From: Arthrobacter sp. ISL-5
Lineage (GTDB): Bacteria > Actinomycetota > Actinomycetes > Actinomycetales > Micrococcaceae
DNA length: 64,000 bases
NCBI RefSeq assembly: GCF_018613835.1
Contig: NZ_JAGGPM010000019.1
Location: 60,739-124,738 of the forward strand
Reading direction: 5' to 3'
The translations under genes were made by a program, and so were the position numbers. The notes beneath the pieces were generated by a model. That model worked only from the letters and a program-made list of their open reading frames with translations. It was not told the DNA's origin and did not search any database. Each line of letters begins with the position of its first letter. Position 1 is the stretch's first letter. Shown in pieces: positions 35,225 through 43,750 of the stretch.

Positions 35225-35283
35225 TACGTAGGAAGCAAGCTTATTTCCGCTGTGGAAATGAGCGGCCATGCGAGCAGATCAGG

Positions 35284-36006
35284 ATGGAACCCGTGCCGCC
35301 TTCAATGAAGCCGAGCGCTTCCCCAGCCGGGGACAAAGCGAGGCTGAGCCGCGAACTCGTGCTGTCCACAGCATTGGCCCTCGTGGATTCCGAGGGGCTC
35401 GAGGCGCTGACCATGCGCCGGCTGGGGCAGGAACTGAACCGCGACCCGATGAGCCTGTACCGCTACGCGGCCAACCGCGCTGCGCTGCTCGACGGCGTAA
35501 CGGAGCTGGTCCTGGATGAGCTGGCGATCTTCCCGGAAGACCCGGACTGGCAGTCACAGCTCCGGAATATCGCCCACGACCTGCGCCTCTTGGCACTCCG
35601 GCATCCGAATGTGGTGCCATTGCTGGTCACCCGCCCGCTGTCCACGCCCCTGGGGCTGCGCCCGCTGGGGACCTTGCGCCCGCTCGAGCAGATCCTGTCC
35701 CTGCTGATCGACGCCGGATTTGAACCTTCCGATGCCCTGCACGTGTACCGGGCGTACTACGGATTCCTGTACGGCCACATCCTCAATGAACTGCAGGAAT
35801 TCATCGTGGACCCGGAAGAAAACGAAGCCCTGCTCCGCCTTGGCCTGCACCGGCTGCCGCCCAAGGAATTTCCCCGGCTCCGCGCCCTCGGGCCGGTACT
35901 CACGGACTACGACGGGGCCGCCGAACTGGACCAGGGCATTAGTATCCTGCTCGCAGGCCTCGCAGCCCCTCTCGCAGCGGCGAAAACGTCAAAAAAGCCC
36001 CAATAA
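35284..36006 (+). CDS. TetR family regulator with TetR_C-type effector domain
   Basis: 240 residues. The helix-turn-helix (EGLEALTMRRLGQELNRDPMSLYRY) is the variant found in true tetracycline-repressor relatives, where MSLYRY replaces STFYRH. The C-terminal ~150 residues have a TetR_C-like pattern (LRLLALRHPNVVPLLVTRPL, then HVYRAYYGFLYGHILNE). It is probably a repressor of its own promoter and the zinc-ribbon gene 22 bases downstream. Ligand unknown. The start could instead be GTG 35293. Confidence 0.85.
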   Translation: MEPVPPSMKPSASPAGDKARLSRELVLSTALALVDSEGLEALTMRRLGQELNRDPMSLYRYAANRAALLDGVTELVLDELAIFPEDPDWQSQLRNIAHDLRLLALRHPNVVPLLVTRPLSTPLGLRPLGTLRPLEQILSLLIDAGFEPSDALHVYRAYYGFLYGHILNELQEFIVDPEENEALLRLGLHRLPPKEFPRLRALGPVLTDYDGAAELDQGISILLAGLAAPLAAAKTSKKPQ

Positions 36007-36028
36007 CGCACGCTCGAAAGGCACAACG

Positions 36029-36259
36029 ATGCTTCTGCTGTTCGGATTCAAGACCATCCGGCGTGCCCTGCCGGGGCGCGCCGGGACGTGCCAGTACTGC
36101 CGGTCTTTCGTTCATCATCACCTCGAGGAACGCGCCACGAAATTCACGCTGTTCTTCATTCCGCTGTTCACCACATCCAGGTCCTTCCGCATCACCTGCT
36201 CGAATTGCGGGCAGATGTCGAAGATCACCGCCCGCCAGAAAAACGCCCTGGGCCGCTAG
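36029..36259 (+). CDS. Zinc-ribbon domain protein
   Basis: 76 residues. CQYCRSFVHHH and CSNCGQMS provide two CxxC pairs separated by 33 residues, enclosing LFFIPLFTTSRSF, a short hydrophobic strand typical of zinc-ribbon_15-type proteins. It follows the TetR gene closely and is likely in its operon. Function unknown. Confidence 0.7.
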   Translation: MLLLFGFKTIRRALPGRAGTCQYCRSFVHHHLEERATKFTLFFIPLFTTSRSFRITCSNCGQMSKITARQKNALGR

Positions 36260-36334
36260 GGTTCGGACCGCCGGGTCCCCTTTGAGTCGGCGAAGGCAAA
36301 GCGGCGAAGACACTAGCTGCGATTCAAAGGCGAG

Positions 36335-36369
36335 GAGACGACGGCGGGAGGGCACCGACGTCGTCCCCT
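36335..36369. repeat. Degenerate copy of the dispersed palindrome
   Basis: The left arm GGAGACGACGGCGGGAG is typical, but the right side (CACCGACGTCGTCCCC) has lost several pairing positions. It lies between two rightward genes and may still terminate the zinc-ribbon transcript weakly. Confidence 0.5.
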
Positions 36370-36421
36370 TATGCTGGTGTGGTCCATCGCTCATGATGGC
36401 GTAGCAACCAGGGGGACACTG

Positions 36422-37447
36422 TTGCGTTCGACTTCTCATTGGCGGGACGATCCGTCGTCAGACCGTTCGCATCTGACAGGCGATGACCTGCCGCCGGGCG
36501 TCCGCCGCTCAGCCAGCGGGCGCATACCGCAGTGGGCAATTGATGAGGCACTGGGGACGACGCAGGACCCGGCTGCGTGGCGTCCGGGGGCTGCCTTTCC
36601 GACGCAGCCGCCAAGGCAGGCCTCTCCGCCGCCTTGGAATCCGCGGCCTCGCAGAAAGAGTCATGGCAGGAAGTGGGCCATCGCTGCGGGCATTGCTTTG
36701 CTTGCCGGCCTGTACTCCGTTCCCGCGGTGTTTGAACGTTTTGTGCTCCCGGCGGCGCTGCCGTACCTTCCCGGGGCTCCCGTGCCGCCGCCCGGATTCG
36801 AGGCGGCGGATACCCCGCTGGGGCACGCGCCGGGCAGCACCGGATCCCGCGCGTACGCGTTGCAGGAATCACCCGATCCCGGTCAGCCGTTCGCCGCCTA
36901 CGACCCCTGCCGGCCGGTGCACTACGTGGTCCGGCCAGACAATGCGCCGCCGGGGGCCGACGAACTGGTGGAGCAGGCCGTCGCCAAGGTTTCGGCCGCC
37001 ACCAGACTGCGGTTCGTGTACGACGGCTTCACCTCGGAGGCGCCCAGCGAGGAACGGGAGAGCTACCAGCCGGACCGCTACGGCAAGAGGTGGGCGCCTG
37101 TTCTGATCGCGTGGTCCACGCCCGAGGAGAGCCCGGATCTGGCCGGGGACGTGGACGGGCTGGGCGGCAGCGGGTACGCGTACATCACCGGGCGCCCGTA
37201 TGTCCTCGTGGCCGGGCAGGTGGAACTGGACGCCCCCGATTTCGCCGAAATGCTGCAGTGGCCGGACGGACGCCACTATGCGCGCGCCGTGATCATGCAT
37301 GAACTCGCCCATGTAGTGGGACTTGACCATGTGGACGATCCGACCCAGCTCATGAACCCGGAAGGCACCGGCGTCACGGAATTCGCCGCCGGCGACCTCG
37401 CAGGCCTGGCCGTGCTGGGCGGCGGTCAATGCGTCCCGGAGCTGTGA
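36422..37447 (+). CDS. Membrane-anchored matrixin-like metalloprotease
   Basis: About 341 residues from TTG 36422, chosen because AGGGGG lies six bases before it; an ATG at 36371 has no ribosome site. A cytoplasmic basic N-terminus (~80 residues) is followed by one membrane span (WAIAAGIALLAGLYSVPAVF). The extracellular part carries the zinc site HELAHVVGLDH and a later PTQLMNP Met-turn, as in M10 peptidases, near its end. It likely acts on the cell surface; the substrate is unknown. Confidence 0.8.
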   Translation: MRSTSHWRDDPSSDRSHLTGDDLPPGVRRSASGRIPQWAIDEALGTTQDPAAWRPGAAFPTQPPRQASPPPWNPRPRRKSHGRKWAIAAGIALLAGLYSVPAVFERFVLPAALPYLPGAPVPPPGFEAADTPLGHAPGSTGSRAYALQESPDPGQPFAAYDPCRPVHYVVRPDNAPPGADELVEQAVAKVSAATRLRFVYDGFTSEAPSEERESYQPDRYGKRWAPVLIAWSTPEESPDLAGDVDGLGGSGYAYITGRPYVLVAGQVELDAPDFAEMLQWPDGRHYARAVIMHELAHVVGLDHVDDPTQLMNPEGTGVTEFAAGDLAGLAVLGGGQCVPEL

Positions 37448-37481
37448 CGGAGCCGCTCACGTTGTTTCGGGCAGTGCAGCT

Positions 37482-38768
37482 ATGAAAATATGCCTCATGC
37501 GTCCCATGCAGAATTCCAGCCGATTGCAAGATGTCCGGTACGACCTCCGGGGCCCGGTGCAGCATGCCGCGAAGAAGCTGGAAGCGGAGGGCCACAGCAT
37601 CCTGCGCATGAACCTCGGGGATCCGGCGCCGTTCGGGCTGCACGCCCCCGAGTCCATCGTGGTGGACATGATCCACCATCTGCGCGAGGCACAGGGGTAC
37701 AGCGAATCCAAGGGCATCTTTTCCGCGCGGACCGCCATCTCGCAGTACTACCAGACCAAGGGCCTGATGCAGATCGGCGTCGAGGACATCTTCATCGGCA
37801 ACGGGGTCAGCGAGCTGATCTCCATGACGCTGCAGGCCTTCCTGGAAAACGGCGACGAGGTCCTCATCCCCTCGCCCGACTACCCGCTCTGGACGGCCGC
37901 GACGGTGCTCAGCGGCGGCGAAGCGGTGCACTACGCCTGCGACGAGCGGAACAACTGGTGGCCGGACATGGCCGACGTCGAGGCGAAGGTCACCGACCGC
38001 ACCCGCGCCATCGTCATCATCAACCCCAACAACCCGACCGGGGCCGTCTATCCGCGCCACATCCTGGCCGAGTTCGTCGAGATCGCCCGGCGGCACGATC
38101 TGGTGCTTTTCTCCGACGAGATCTACGAAAAAATCACCTTTGAGGACGCTGTCCACATCCACACCGCGTCCGTGGCCGGAGACCTACCGGTGCTGACCTT
38201 CTCGGGCCTGTCCAAGGCCTACCGGATGCCCGGCTACAGGGCCGGCTGGGTTGCCGTCACCGGGCAGCGCACGGCCACGGCTGCCTACCGGGAATCCCTC
38301 GAACTGCTGGCCTCGCTCCGGCTCTGCCCGAACGTTCCGGCGCAGCACGCCATCCAGACGTCGCTGGGCGGCTACCAGAGCATTGAGGACCTGATCAAGC
38401 CCGGCGGCCGGCTGCGGGAACAGCGCGACCTCGCTTTGCGGCTGCTCAATGAGATTCCGGGAATCAGCTGCGTGCCCGCGGCCGGGGCGATGTACCTGTT
38501 CCCGAAGATGGACCCGGAGATGTACCCCTTCGCGGACGATGAGCAGTTCGTCCTTGACCTGCTGCAGGAGCAGAAGATCCTGGTCTCGCACGGCTCAGCG
38601 TTCCACTGGCCTTCCCCCGATCACTTCAGGTTCGTCATCCTGCCGCCCGTGGACGAAATCCGGGAGGCCGTGCGCCGCATCGCGACCTTCCTGGCCGCGT
38701 ACCGTGCCAAGGCAGATCGAACGCGGGCCGCTCGGCCCGCGCCGGTCCTGCCGGAACTGAGCGCCTGA
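37482..38768 (+). CDS. PLP-dependent class I/II aminotransferase (AlaA-like)
   Basis: 428 residues including a 20-residue extension. NLGDPAPFG, SDEIYEKITFE, and SGLSKAYRMPGYRAGW (with the PLP lysine) agree with the glutamate-pyruvate transaminase AlaA group; FRFVILPP carries the carboxylate-binding arginine near the C-terminus. It probably transfers amino groups between alanine and 2-oxoglutarate. It begins 34 bases after the metalloprotease stop but seems functionally unrelated. Confidence 0.88.
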   Translation: MKICLMRPMQNSSRLQDVRYDLRGPVQHAAKKLEAEGHSILRMNLGDPAPFGLHAPESIVVDMIHHLREAQGYSESKGIFSARTAISQYYQTKGLMQIGVEDIFIGNGVSELISMTLQAFLENGDEVLIPSPDYPLWTAATVLSGGEAVHYACDERNNWWPDMADVEAKVTDRTRAIVIINPNNPTGAVYPRHILAEFVEIARRHDLVLFSDEIYEKITFEDAVHIHTASVAGDLPVLTFSGLSKAYRMPGYRAGWVAVTGQRTATAAYRESLELLASLRLCPNVPAQHAIQTSLGGYQSIEDLIKPGGRLREQRDLALRLLNEIPGISCVPAAGAMYLFPKMDPEMYPFADDEQFVLDLLQEQKILVSHGSAFHWPSPDHFRFVILPPVDEIREAVRRIATFLAAYRAKADRTRAARPAPVLPELSA

Positions 38769-38811
38769 GCGCCTGAACCATCGCCGCTTCCGCTGGAGCC
38801 CGATGAAACGC

Positions 38812-38825
38812 ACGGGACTCGAACC
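38812..38825 (-). other. tRNA T-arm-like sequence, possible attachment-site remnant
   Basis: On the minus strand this reads GGTTCGAGTCCCGT, the conserved T-loop core of tRNAs with part of the stem. The sequence around it does not fold into a complete tRNA. It lies seven bases from the point where a FGGY kinase reading frame collapses, so it may mark an old tRNA-targeted integration or a rearrangement joint. Confidence 0.35.
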
Positions 38826-38831
38826 GGACTT

Positions 38832-38891
38832 TCAGCCCGCAGTAAGGCTGCTTGATGTTCCGATGTCGACGCCGAGCACCACGTCCCTCAT
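38832..38891 (-). pseudogene. Truncated N-terminus of a FGGY carbohydrate kinase
   Basis: The 19-residue frame from ATG 38891 reads VLGVDIGTSSS after the initiator, the nucleotide-binding start of FGGY sugar kinases, where KG should follow. Instead it runs into LTAG and a stop. It begins four bases after the stop of the epimerase gene, as expected for an operon partner. The remaining ~480 residues are absent. Confidence 0.5.
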
Positions 38892-38895
38892 CAGC

Positions 38896-39788
38896 TCACC
38901 GCGTCTCGCGAGCGATGGCGCGGCCTTCGGCATCCAGATGGTCCCGCCAGGACCGCTTCGCTTTCCAGCCGAGCATGCGCTCGGCTTTCGCGCTCGAGAT
39001 GCCCGAAGAGTCGACGCGGTCCAGCTCCCGCAATTCAATCTGTTCGCCGTAATACTCCCTGAGAACTTCGGCGAAGTCGCGTCCCCCGACGTTGTCAGGA
39101 TTTGCGATGTAGAACACCTCGTGACCGGGGATGTTCGATTCGACGGCCAGCACAATTGCGTCCGCGAGATCTTCCGAATCGACGTAGCTCCACAGATTGG
39201 GACTCAGATTTCCCGCATCGCGGACTTGAGCGCCAAGGTTTCGTTCGTAGTTGCCCGCGTGCTGCACATGGCTGGGGCGAATGGAGATGCAGCGGAGGTC
39301 GCTCCGGCGCACTGCGGCGTCGCACAGCTCTTCGCCGAACAACTTGGACAGGGCGTACGGATCTTGGGGCCGGATGGGGTGGAGCTCGTCCACCGGAGCG
39401 TAGTCGGGAAGGACGGGACGTTCGGGGAAGAAGAATCCCGGGACCGTCTCGCTGGAGATGTTGACGAAAACCCCCACCCCGGACCGCACGGATGCCTCAA
39501 TCATGTTGAAAGTGCCCATGATGTTGTTTTGGAAGACAACGTGCGGAGGGTTGCGGGTTGGCTCCGGATTGCCGCGGCGTGCACCACAGCATCGAATCCG
39601 CGAACTATCGCGTATGCCTGACCGGCATCCGTGAGGTCCGCCTGCTGGTATTCGGGCTCCCCGGGCAGAATACGGTCAAAATCGTGACGGCCGAGGTCTG
39701 ATCCGGTGACGTCATGTCCGGCCGCCGTCAGCGCACGGACTGCAGCGGTGCCAACCTTACCGCGGGCCCCTGTTACAAGAACTTTCAT
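38896..39788 (-). pseudogene. NAD-dependent epimerase/dehydratase gene with a frameshift
   Basis: ATG 39788 gives the Rossmann motif GARGKVGTAAVRAL and VVHAAAI. About 39575 one base seems lost, and the rest is in the next frame: NIMGTFNMIEASVRSG, DPYALSKLFGEEL (the YxxxK catalytic pair), SYVDSEDLADAI and a normal C-terminus stopping at 38896. Joined length is about 297 residues. It was probably a short-chain extended reductase acting on a sugar or polyol in the neighbouring catabolic set. Confidence 0.75.
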
Positions 39789-39948
39789 AAGTCATACTTC
39801 CTTTGAATTTGCGCCTCGCCTCCAGTGATGCGAGCGTCCAAGCTAGAGGCGGCGGATCCTCCGACGAACTGGCTCCGTCCGTCCCGCCCTGCGCCGAAAC
39901 GTCGGCTACGCGCTCGCTTTCGGCGCAGGACAATGACGACGGGCTGAC

Positions 39949-40575
39949 TCAGGACCTGGCGGGCACTCCGGCTGTGCGCCAAGATTCCAGGAACCGCCAC
40001 ATGGCGGTCGCCCCGGGGTCCTGAAGTCCGATACTTCGTTCTTGAAGCCAGGCGGCTCGGCCTCGCCTTGACCGCAGGGAACGTGTGTCGACGACGGCCT
40101 TTTCGGCCGCTGCGATGGCAGCGTCCAGTCCGCTCGCTCCGTCCTCACCGGCGTCGAGCGCTTCTGCTGCCGGCATGATGGCGTCAACGATTGTTTTGTC
40201 CCCGATCTGGGTCTTGCCGCGCTGTGCGATGTTGTCGCCGGCAGCTTTGACAAAGCGTGCAGCCGCCGCGATGTCCACGTCGTCGAGGTCTTTCCACGTC
40301 TTTGACCCTGCAAGCAGTCCACCAGCCACGAGCGCAGCCATCGTCGACGGGTTCGCATTGGCGAAGGCCTTGGCGCACGCGCGGGCGATCTCTGCAGGGG
40401 TGGCGCCGTCGGGGAGCTCCTCGAGGGCTTCGATTACGGCGCCGGCCCCGAGCGTGATGGTGATGCCGAGATCGCCGTCTCCCAGTGCCTGGTCGAGATC
40501 ACGCAGCTCGTCGGCATGCTTAACCACCTCTTTCAGGCTCCGCTGGATCTGTTCAATCAGCTCTGTTGAGTGCAT
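39949..40575 (-). CDS. DhaL-like ATP-binding subunit of a dihydroxyacetone/tetrulose kinase
   Basis: 208 residues. LGDGDLGITI carries the Asp residues that bind Mg-ATP, and RSIGLQDPGA near the C-terminus corresponds to the family's RSIGHQDPGA with His replaced by Leu. DhaL supplies the nucleotide to DhaK, whose gene ends four bases upstream. No DhaM phosphotransferase subunit is nearby, so ATP rather than PEP is the probable phosphate donor. The pair lies at the end of a sugar-type ABC transporter operon. Confidence 0.85.
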   Translation of the reverse strand: MHSTELIEQIQRSLKEVVKHADELRDLDQALGDGDLGITITLGAGAVIEALEELPDGATPAEIARACAKAFANANPSTMAALVAGGLLAGSKTWKDLDDVDIAAAARFVKAAGDNIAQRGKTQIGDKTIVDAIMPAAEALDAGEDGASGLDAAIAAAEKAVVDTRSLRSRRGRAAWLQERSIGLQDPGATAMWRFLESWRTAGVPARS

Positions 40576-40578
40576 GGT

Positions 40579-41580
40579 TCAAACCTCCTGGAAGAACGGT
40601 GAGGACGCCGGCGCCTCGAGGAGCGCAAGCCGGTCGTCATTGAGTTTGAGAAGTGAGATCGATGCGCCGGCCATCTCCAGGCTGGTGGCGTATTCGCCAA
40701 CGTAGTTCTTCCCGATGGACACGCCGCGGGAAGTCAGGCTGTGGTGCACGCGGCGGTACATCACGTAGAGCTCTTCGAGCGGAGTGGCGCCCATGCCGTT
40801 GACCAGAACAGCGACGCTGTCGCCGTCGGCAAGCTCGAGGTCGGCGACGAGGGCGTCGACCAGGCGGTCCGTAATCGCGTCCGCAGTCTCCAGCGGACCG
40901 CGGTGGATGCCCGGCTCGCCGTGGATTCCGATGCCGATCTCCATTTCGCCGTCGGGCAGGTCGAAGCTTAACGCTCCAGTGGTCGGAAGGATGGTCGGAG
41001 ACAGTCCGATGCCCATGGTCGCGGTGTTCTCAACAATGTCCTCGGCGGCTGCCGCGACCTCTTCCAGCGTGTCTCCCCGCTCAGCTGCGGCGCCGGCCGC
41101 CTTGTAGGCAAACAGCGTGCCGGCGACGCCGCGGCGCTCCTGGCGGTTTTCCTTGGGCTGGCTTGCGACATCGTCCCGGCCGAGCACTGTCATGGTCTCA
41201 ATGTCCTCGAGTTCGGCCAAGTCTGCGGCCAGGTCGAAATTGAAGACGTCGCCGCCGTAGTTTCCGTACAGGTACAACACGCCGGCACCGCCATCGACGG
41301 CTTTCGTCGCTTCAAAACACTGCTGCGAGCTTGGTGAGCTGAAGACGTTTCCAATGGCGACACCCGAGCAAAGGCCCTGGCCGACGTAGCCCTTGAAAAG
41401 GGGCAGGTGCCCTGAGCCGCCGCCCGTGACGATGCCGACCTTGCCCGCTACGGGAGCATCGGCGCGGACCAGTATCCGGGGATCGTCGCCGGGATTCTTC
41501 AGCTTGTCGGGGTGCGCAAGGACGATGCCTTCGATCATCTCGTTGACGAAATCCTCGGGCTTGTTAATGATCTTCTTCAC
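40579..41580 (-). CDS. DhaK-like substrate-binding subunit of a triose/tetrulose kinase
   Basis: 333 residues from GTG 41580 after AGAAGGA. GGGSGHLPLFKGYVG and GIHGEPG (the histidine that covalently holds the carbonyl substrate as a hemiaminal) define DhaK. Relatives in polyol clusters act on dihydroxyacetone, L-erythrulose or similar ketoses. A ribose/rhamnose-type ABC importer directly upstream suggests an imported sugar or polyol as the source. It is paired with DhaL. Confidence 0.88.
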   Translation of the reverse strand: MKKIINKPEDFVNEMIEGIVLAHPDKLKNPGDDPRILVRADAPVAGKVGIVTGGGSGHLPLFKGYVGQGLCSGVAIGNVFSSPSSQQCFEATKAVDGGAGVLYLYGNYGGDVFNFDLAADLAELEDIETMTVLGRDDVASQPKENRQERRGVAGTLFAYKAAGAAAERGDTLEEVAAAAEDIVENTATMGIGLSPTILPTTGALSFDLPDGEMEIGIGIHGEPGIHRGPLETADAITDRLVDALVADLELADGDSVAVLVNGMGATPLEELYVMYRRVHHSLTSRGVSIGKNYVGEYATSLEMAGASISLLKLNDDRLALLEAPASSPFFQEV

Positions 41581-41624
41581 GTTTTTCCTTCTGTTGACGC
41601 AAGGGTGAGGTTTGTGGGTGAGCT

Positions 41625-42698
41625 CTAGCCTGGCTGGACGGCAGGTTTGCGGCTGCGCAGACGGCGGCGCCACTTGACTTGTTCGAATGCCATGGCGGCG
41701 ACCAGTATCAGGCCTTGGGCTATTGCGTACTGGTAGGCCGACAGGCGCATCGCGGTGAATCCGCTCGAGACGATCTGCAGGGTCAGCGTTGCCAGCACGA
41801 CGCCCAGAACGGTGGCAAACCCGCCATTGGGATTAGTACCGCCAAGTACAGCGATAACGATGACGAGGAGCACGTAGGACGCGCCGTAATCCGCAGAGGC
41901 CGTTGGATTTCGGGCAATGAAAAGAACTCCCGCAATGCCACTCAGCAAGCCTGTGAGAACGTACGTACTCAGCAGGATCTTGCGGCTGGCGATGCCCGAG
42001 TATCGTGCCGCCGTCGGATTCGCTCCCTGGAGCTGGATCCTCAGGCCAAGCGGCGTGCGAGTGACCACGACTCCAATGGCAACAGCGACGAGCACGAAGA
42101 CATAGAAGAGGATAGGAATTCCGGCGACTGTCGACGAACCGATTGCCGTCAGTGCGGACGGCGAGCCGTAGAGCGTCTTACCACCCGTCCAGGCAACGGC
42201 AATTCCGTTGTAGATCTGCATCGTACCGAGCGTCGCAAGAATAGGCGTGATGCCCAACCCGGAGATCAGCAGGCCATTGATGGCACCGCCCAGAACGCCG
42301 ACGGCGATGCCGGCCAGGAGGATGACCGGGAACAGCTGCTCCGCCAGGGCGGGGTCGCCCGCTGCGACCGCCGTAAACATTGTCGACATCGTAATGGCCG
42401 ACAGGTTGGCCATCGCCACTAGGGAGAGGTCGATTCCGCCTGTAAGCATTGCGAGCATCATGGCGATGGCGATCACGCCGATCTCCGGCGAATTCAGCGC
42501 AATGTTCCGGAGATTGGTCCCGCTCAGGAAGATGGAGGGTTTGAGCGCGGCAAAGACCGCGAAGGCAACGACCACGAGGATCAGCATCCGGCGGACGCCG
42601 CCTTCGATGCGTCCAAGGCCAAGCAGCCGAGTCCAGCCTGCGTCCACGGAGTCGTTGAGCCTGCTCAGGGGCTTCGTTTCAGGATCGGCGAGTTTCAT
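41625..42698 (-). CDS. Sugar ABC transporter permease (ribose/AI-2 type)
   Basis: 357 residues with about ten membrane helices after a 35-residue soluble start. LTGGIDLSLVAMANLSA is the RbsC-family hallmark, and ARYSGI plus TGLLSGIAGVLFIAR follow at the usual place. It forms the membrane channel with the second permease gene, whose stop overlaps this ATG by four bases. The C-terminus is Arg-rich (WRRRLRSRK). Confidence 0.9.
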   Translation of the reverse strand: MKLADPETKPLSRLNDSVDAGWTRLLGLGRIEGGVRRMLILVVVAFAVFAALKPSIFLSGTNLRNIALNSPEIGVIAIAMMLAMLTGGIDLSLVAMANLSAITMSTMFTAVAAGDPALAEQLFPVILLAGIAVGVLGGAINGLLISGLGITPILATLGTMQIYNGIAVAWTGGKTLYGSPSALTAIGSSTVAGIPILFYVFVLVAVAIGVVVTRTPLGLRIQLQGANPTAARYSGIASRKILLSTYVLTGLLSGIAGVLFIARNPTASADYGASYVLLVIVIAVLGGTNPNGGFATVLGVVLATLTLQIVSSGFTAMRLSAYQYAIAQGLILVAAMAFEQVKWRRRLRSRKPAVQPG

Positions 42699-43750
42699 GC
42701 TGGAACCTCCTGCTTCTGATGGGTCTCATCGATGACACTGGCACGGGAGGATCGCCGCGAGGCTACAGCCTGGATACCCACACCGATGATGAGAAGGACG
42801 CCGACGGCCGTCCTCTGCCACGCGCTGGGGACTCCGGCCAGGATGAGGCTGTTGTAAATGACCTGGACCAAAATGACGCCGAGTGCCGTCCCAAGGACCG
42901 AACCGCGGCCACCGAAGATCGAGGCACCGCCCAGGACGACTGCAGCGATGATGTCCAGTTCGCTGCCGACGAGGATCTGCGGGCTCGCGCTGCGGCCCAT
43001 GATGACGTAGATCATCCCGCCTGCTGCCGCCATAGTGCCGGCAATGACATAGACCGCCACCTGTGTGCGCATGACGCGGATGCCGGCCCGGCGGGCAGCC
43101 TCAACATCACCGCCGATTGCGTAGATGCTGCGGCCGAACATAGTGCTGCGAAGGACCCAGGCAAGCCCCATGGCCAATAACACGGCCGGAACTACGAGGA
43201 CATGCAGGTACGCACTGCCCGTGGGCGTACTGACTTCGAAGAGGTTCGTCGTGGACACGTGTGCCATCGAGGTTGGAAGGTCGGCGATGTAGCGTGAGCC
43301 GACATAGGTCAGCAGCGCACCCTTGAAGATGCCTTGGGTGCCGAGGGTGACGATCAGGGTTGGCAAGCGGAACTTGGCAATCAGGAAGCCGTTGATGACG
43401 CCAAGCGAGGCTCCGATCAGCAGCGCCAGCGCGAAGGCGCCAATAAGTCCAAGGTCCGGCGTACCGCTCTGCAGTGCCCGCACCGTGGTGTAGGCCGCAA
43501 ACACGGCAATCGCGGCGAAGGACACGTCGATGCCGCCCGAAATGATCACCATGAGGACGCCCAGTGCAAATATCAGCGGAACAATCGAGCTCCGCAGGAT
43601 GCTGAAAGCGGTCGGGAGTGTGAAGAAGGCGGGGTTTGCGATGGACATGGCCACGATGAGTGCGAGGAGGACTACCGCCAGGACGCCTTCGTTGTTCGCT
43701 CCCCTCAGCAGCCGAAGACGGTCCGGAATGGCCAGACTGGCGCCGCTCAT
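42695..43750 (-). CDS. Sugar ABC transporter permease (ribose/AI-2 type)
   Basis: 351 residues, ten predicted helices. VIISGGIDVSFAAIAVFAAY is the signature segment, and VLGGASIFGGRGSVLGTALG matches the RbsC family end. Start and stop overlap the flanking ATPase and permease genes by four bases each, so the three are translationally coupled. A pair of different permeases points to the rhamnose/autoinducer-2-type branch rather than a single-permease ribose system. Confidence 0.9.
   Translation of the reverse strand: MSGASLAIPDRLRLLRGANNEGVLAVVLLALIVAMSIANPAFFTLPTAFSILRSSIVPLIFALGVLMVIISGGIDVSFAAIAVFAAYTTVRALQSGTPDLGLIGAFALALLIGASLGVINGFLIAKFRLPTLIVTLGTQGIFKGALLTYVGSRYIADLPTSMAHVSTTNLFEVSTPTGSAYLHVLVVPAVLLAMGLAWVLRSTMFGRSIYAIGGDVEAARRAGIRVMRTQVAVYVIAGTMAAAGGMIYVIMGRSASPQILVGSELDIIAAVVLGGASIFGGRGSVLGTALGVILVQVIYNSLILAGVPSAWQRTAVGVLLIIGVGIQAVASRRSSRASVIDETHQKQEVPA

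Noticed and set aside
38797..38870. Complete tRNA gene around the T-arm-like sequence
   Set aside because: No matching D-arm, anticodon arm or closed acceptor stem was found; only the T-loop core is present.
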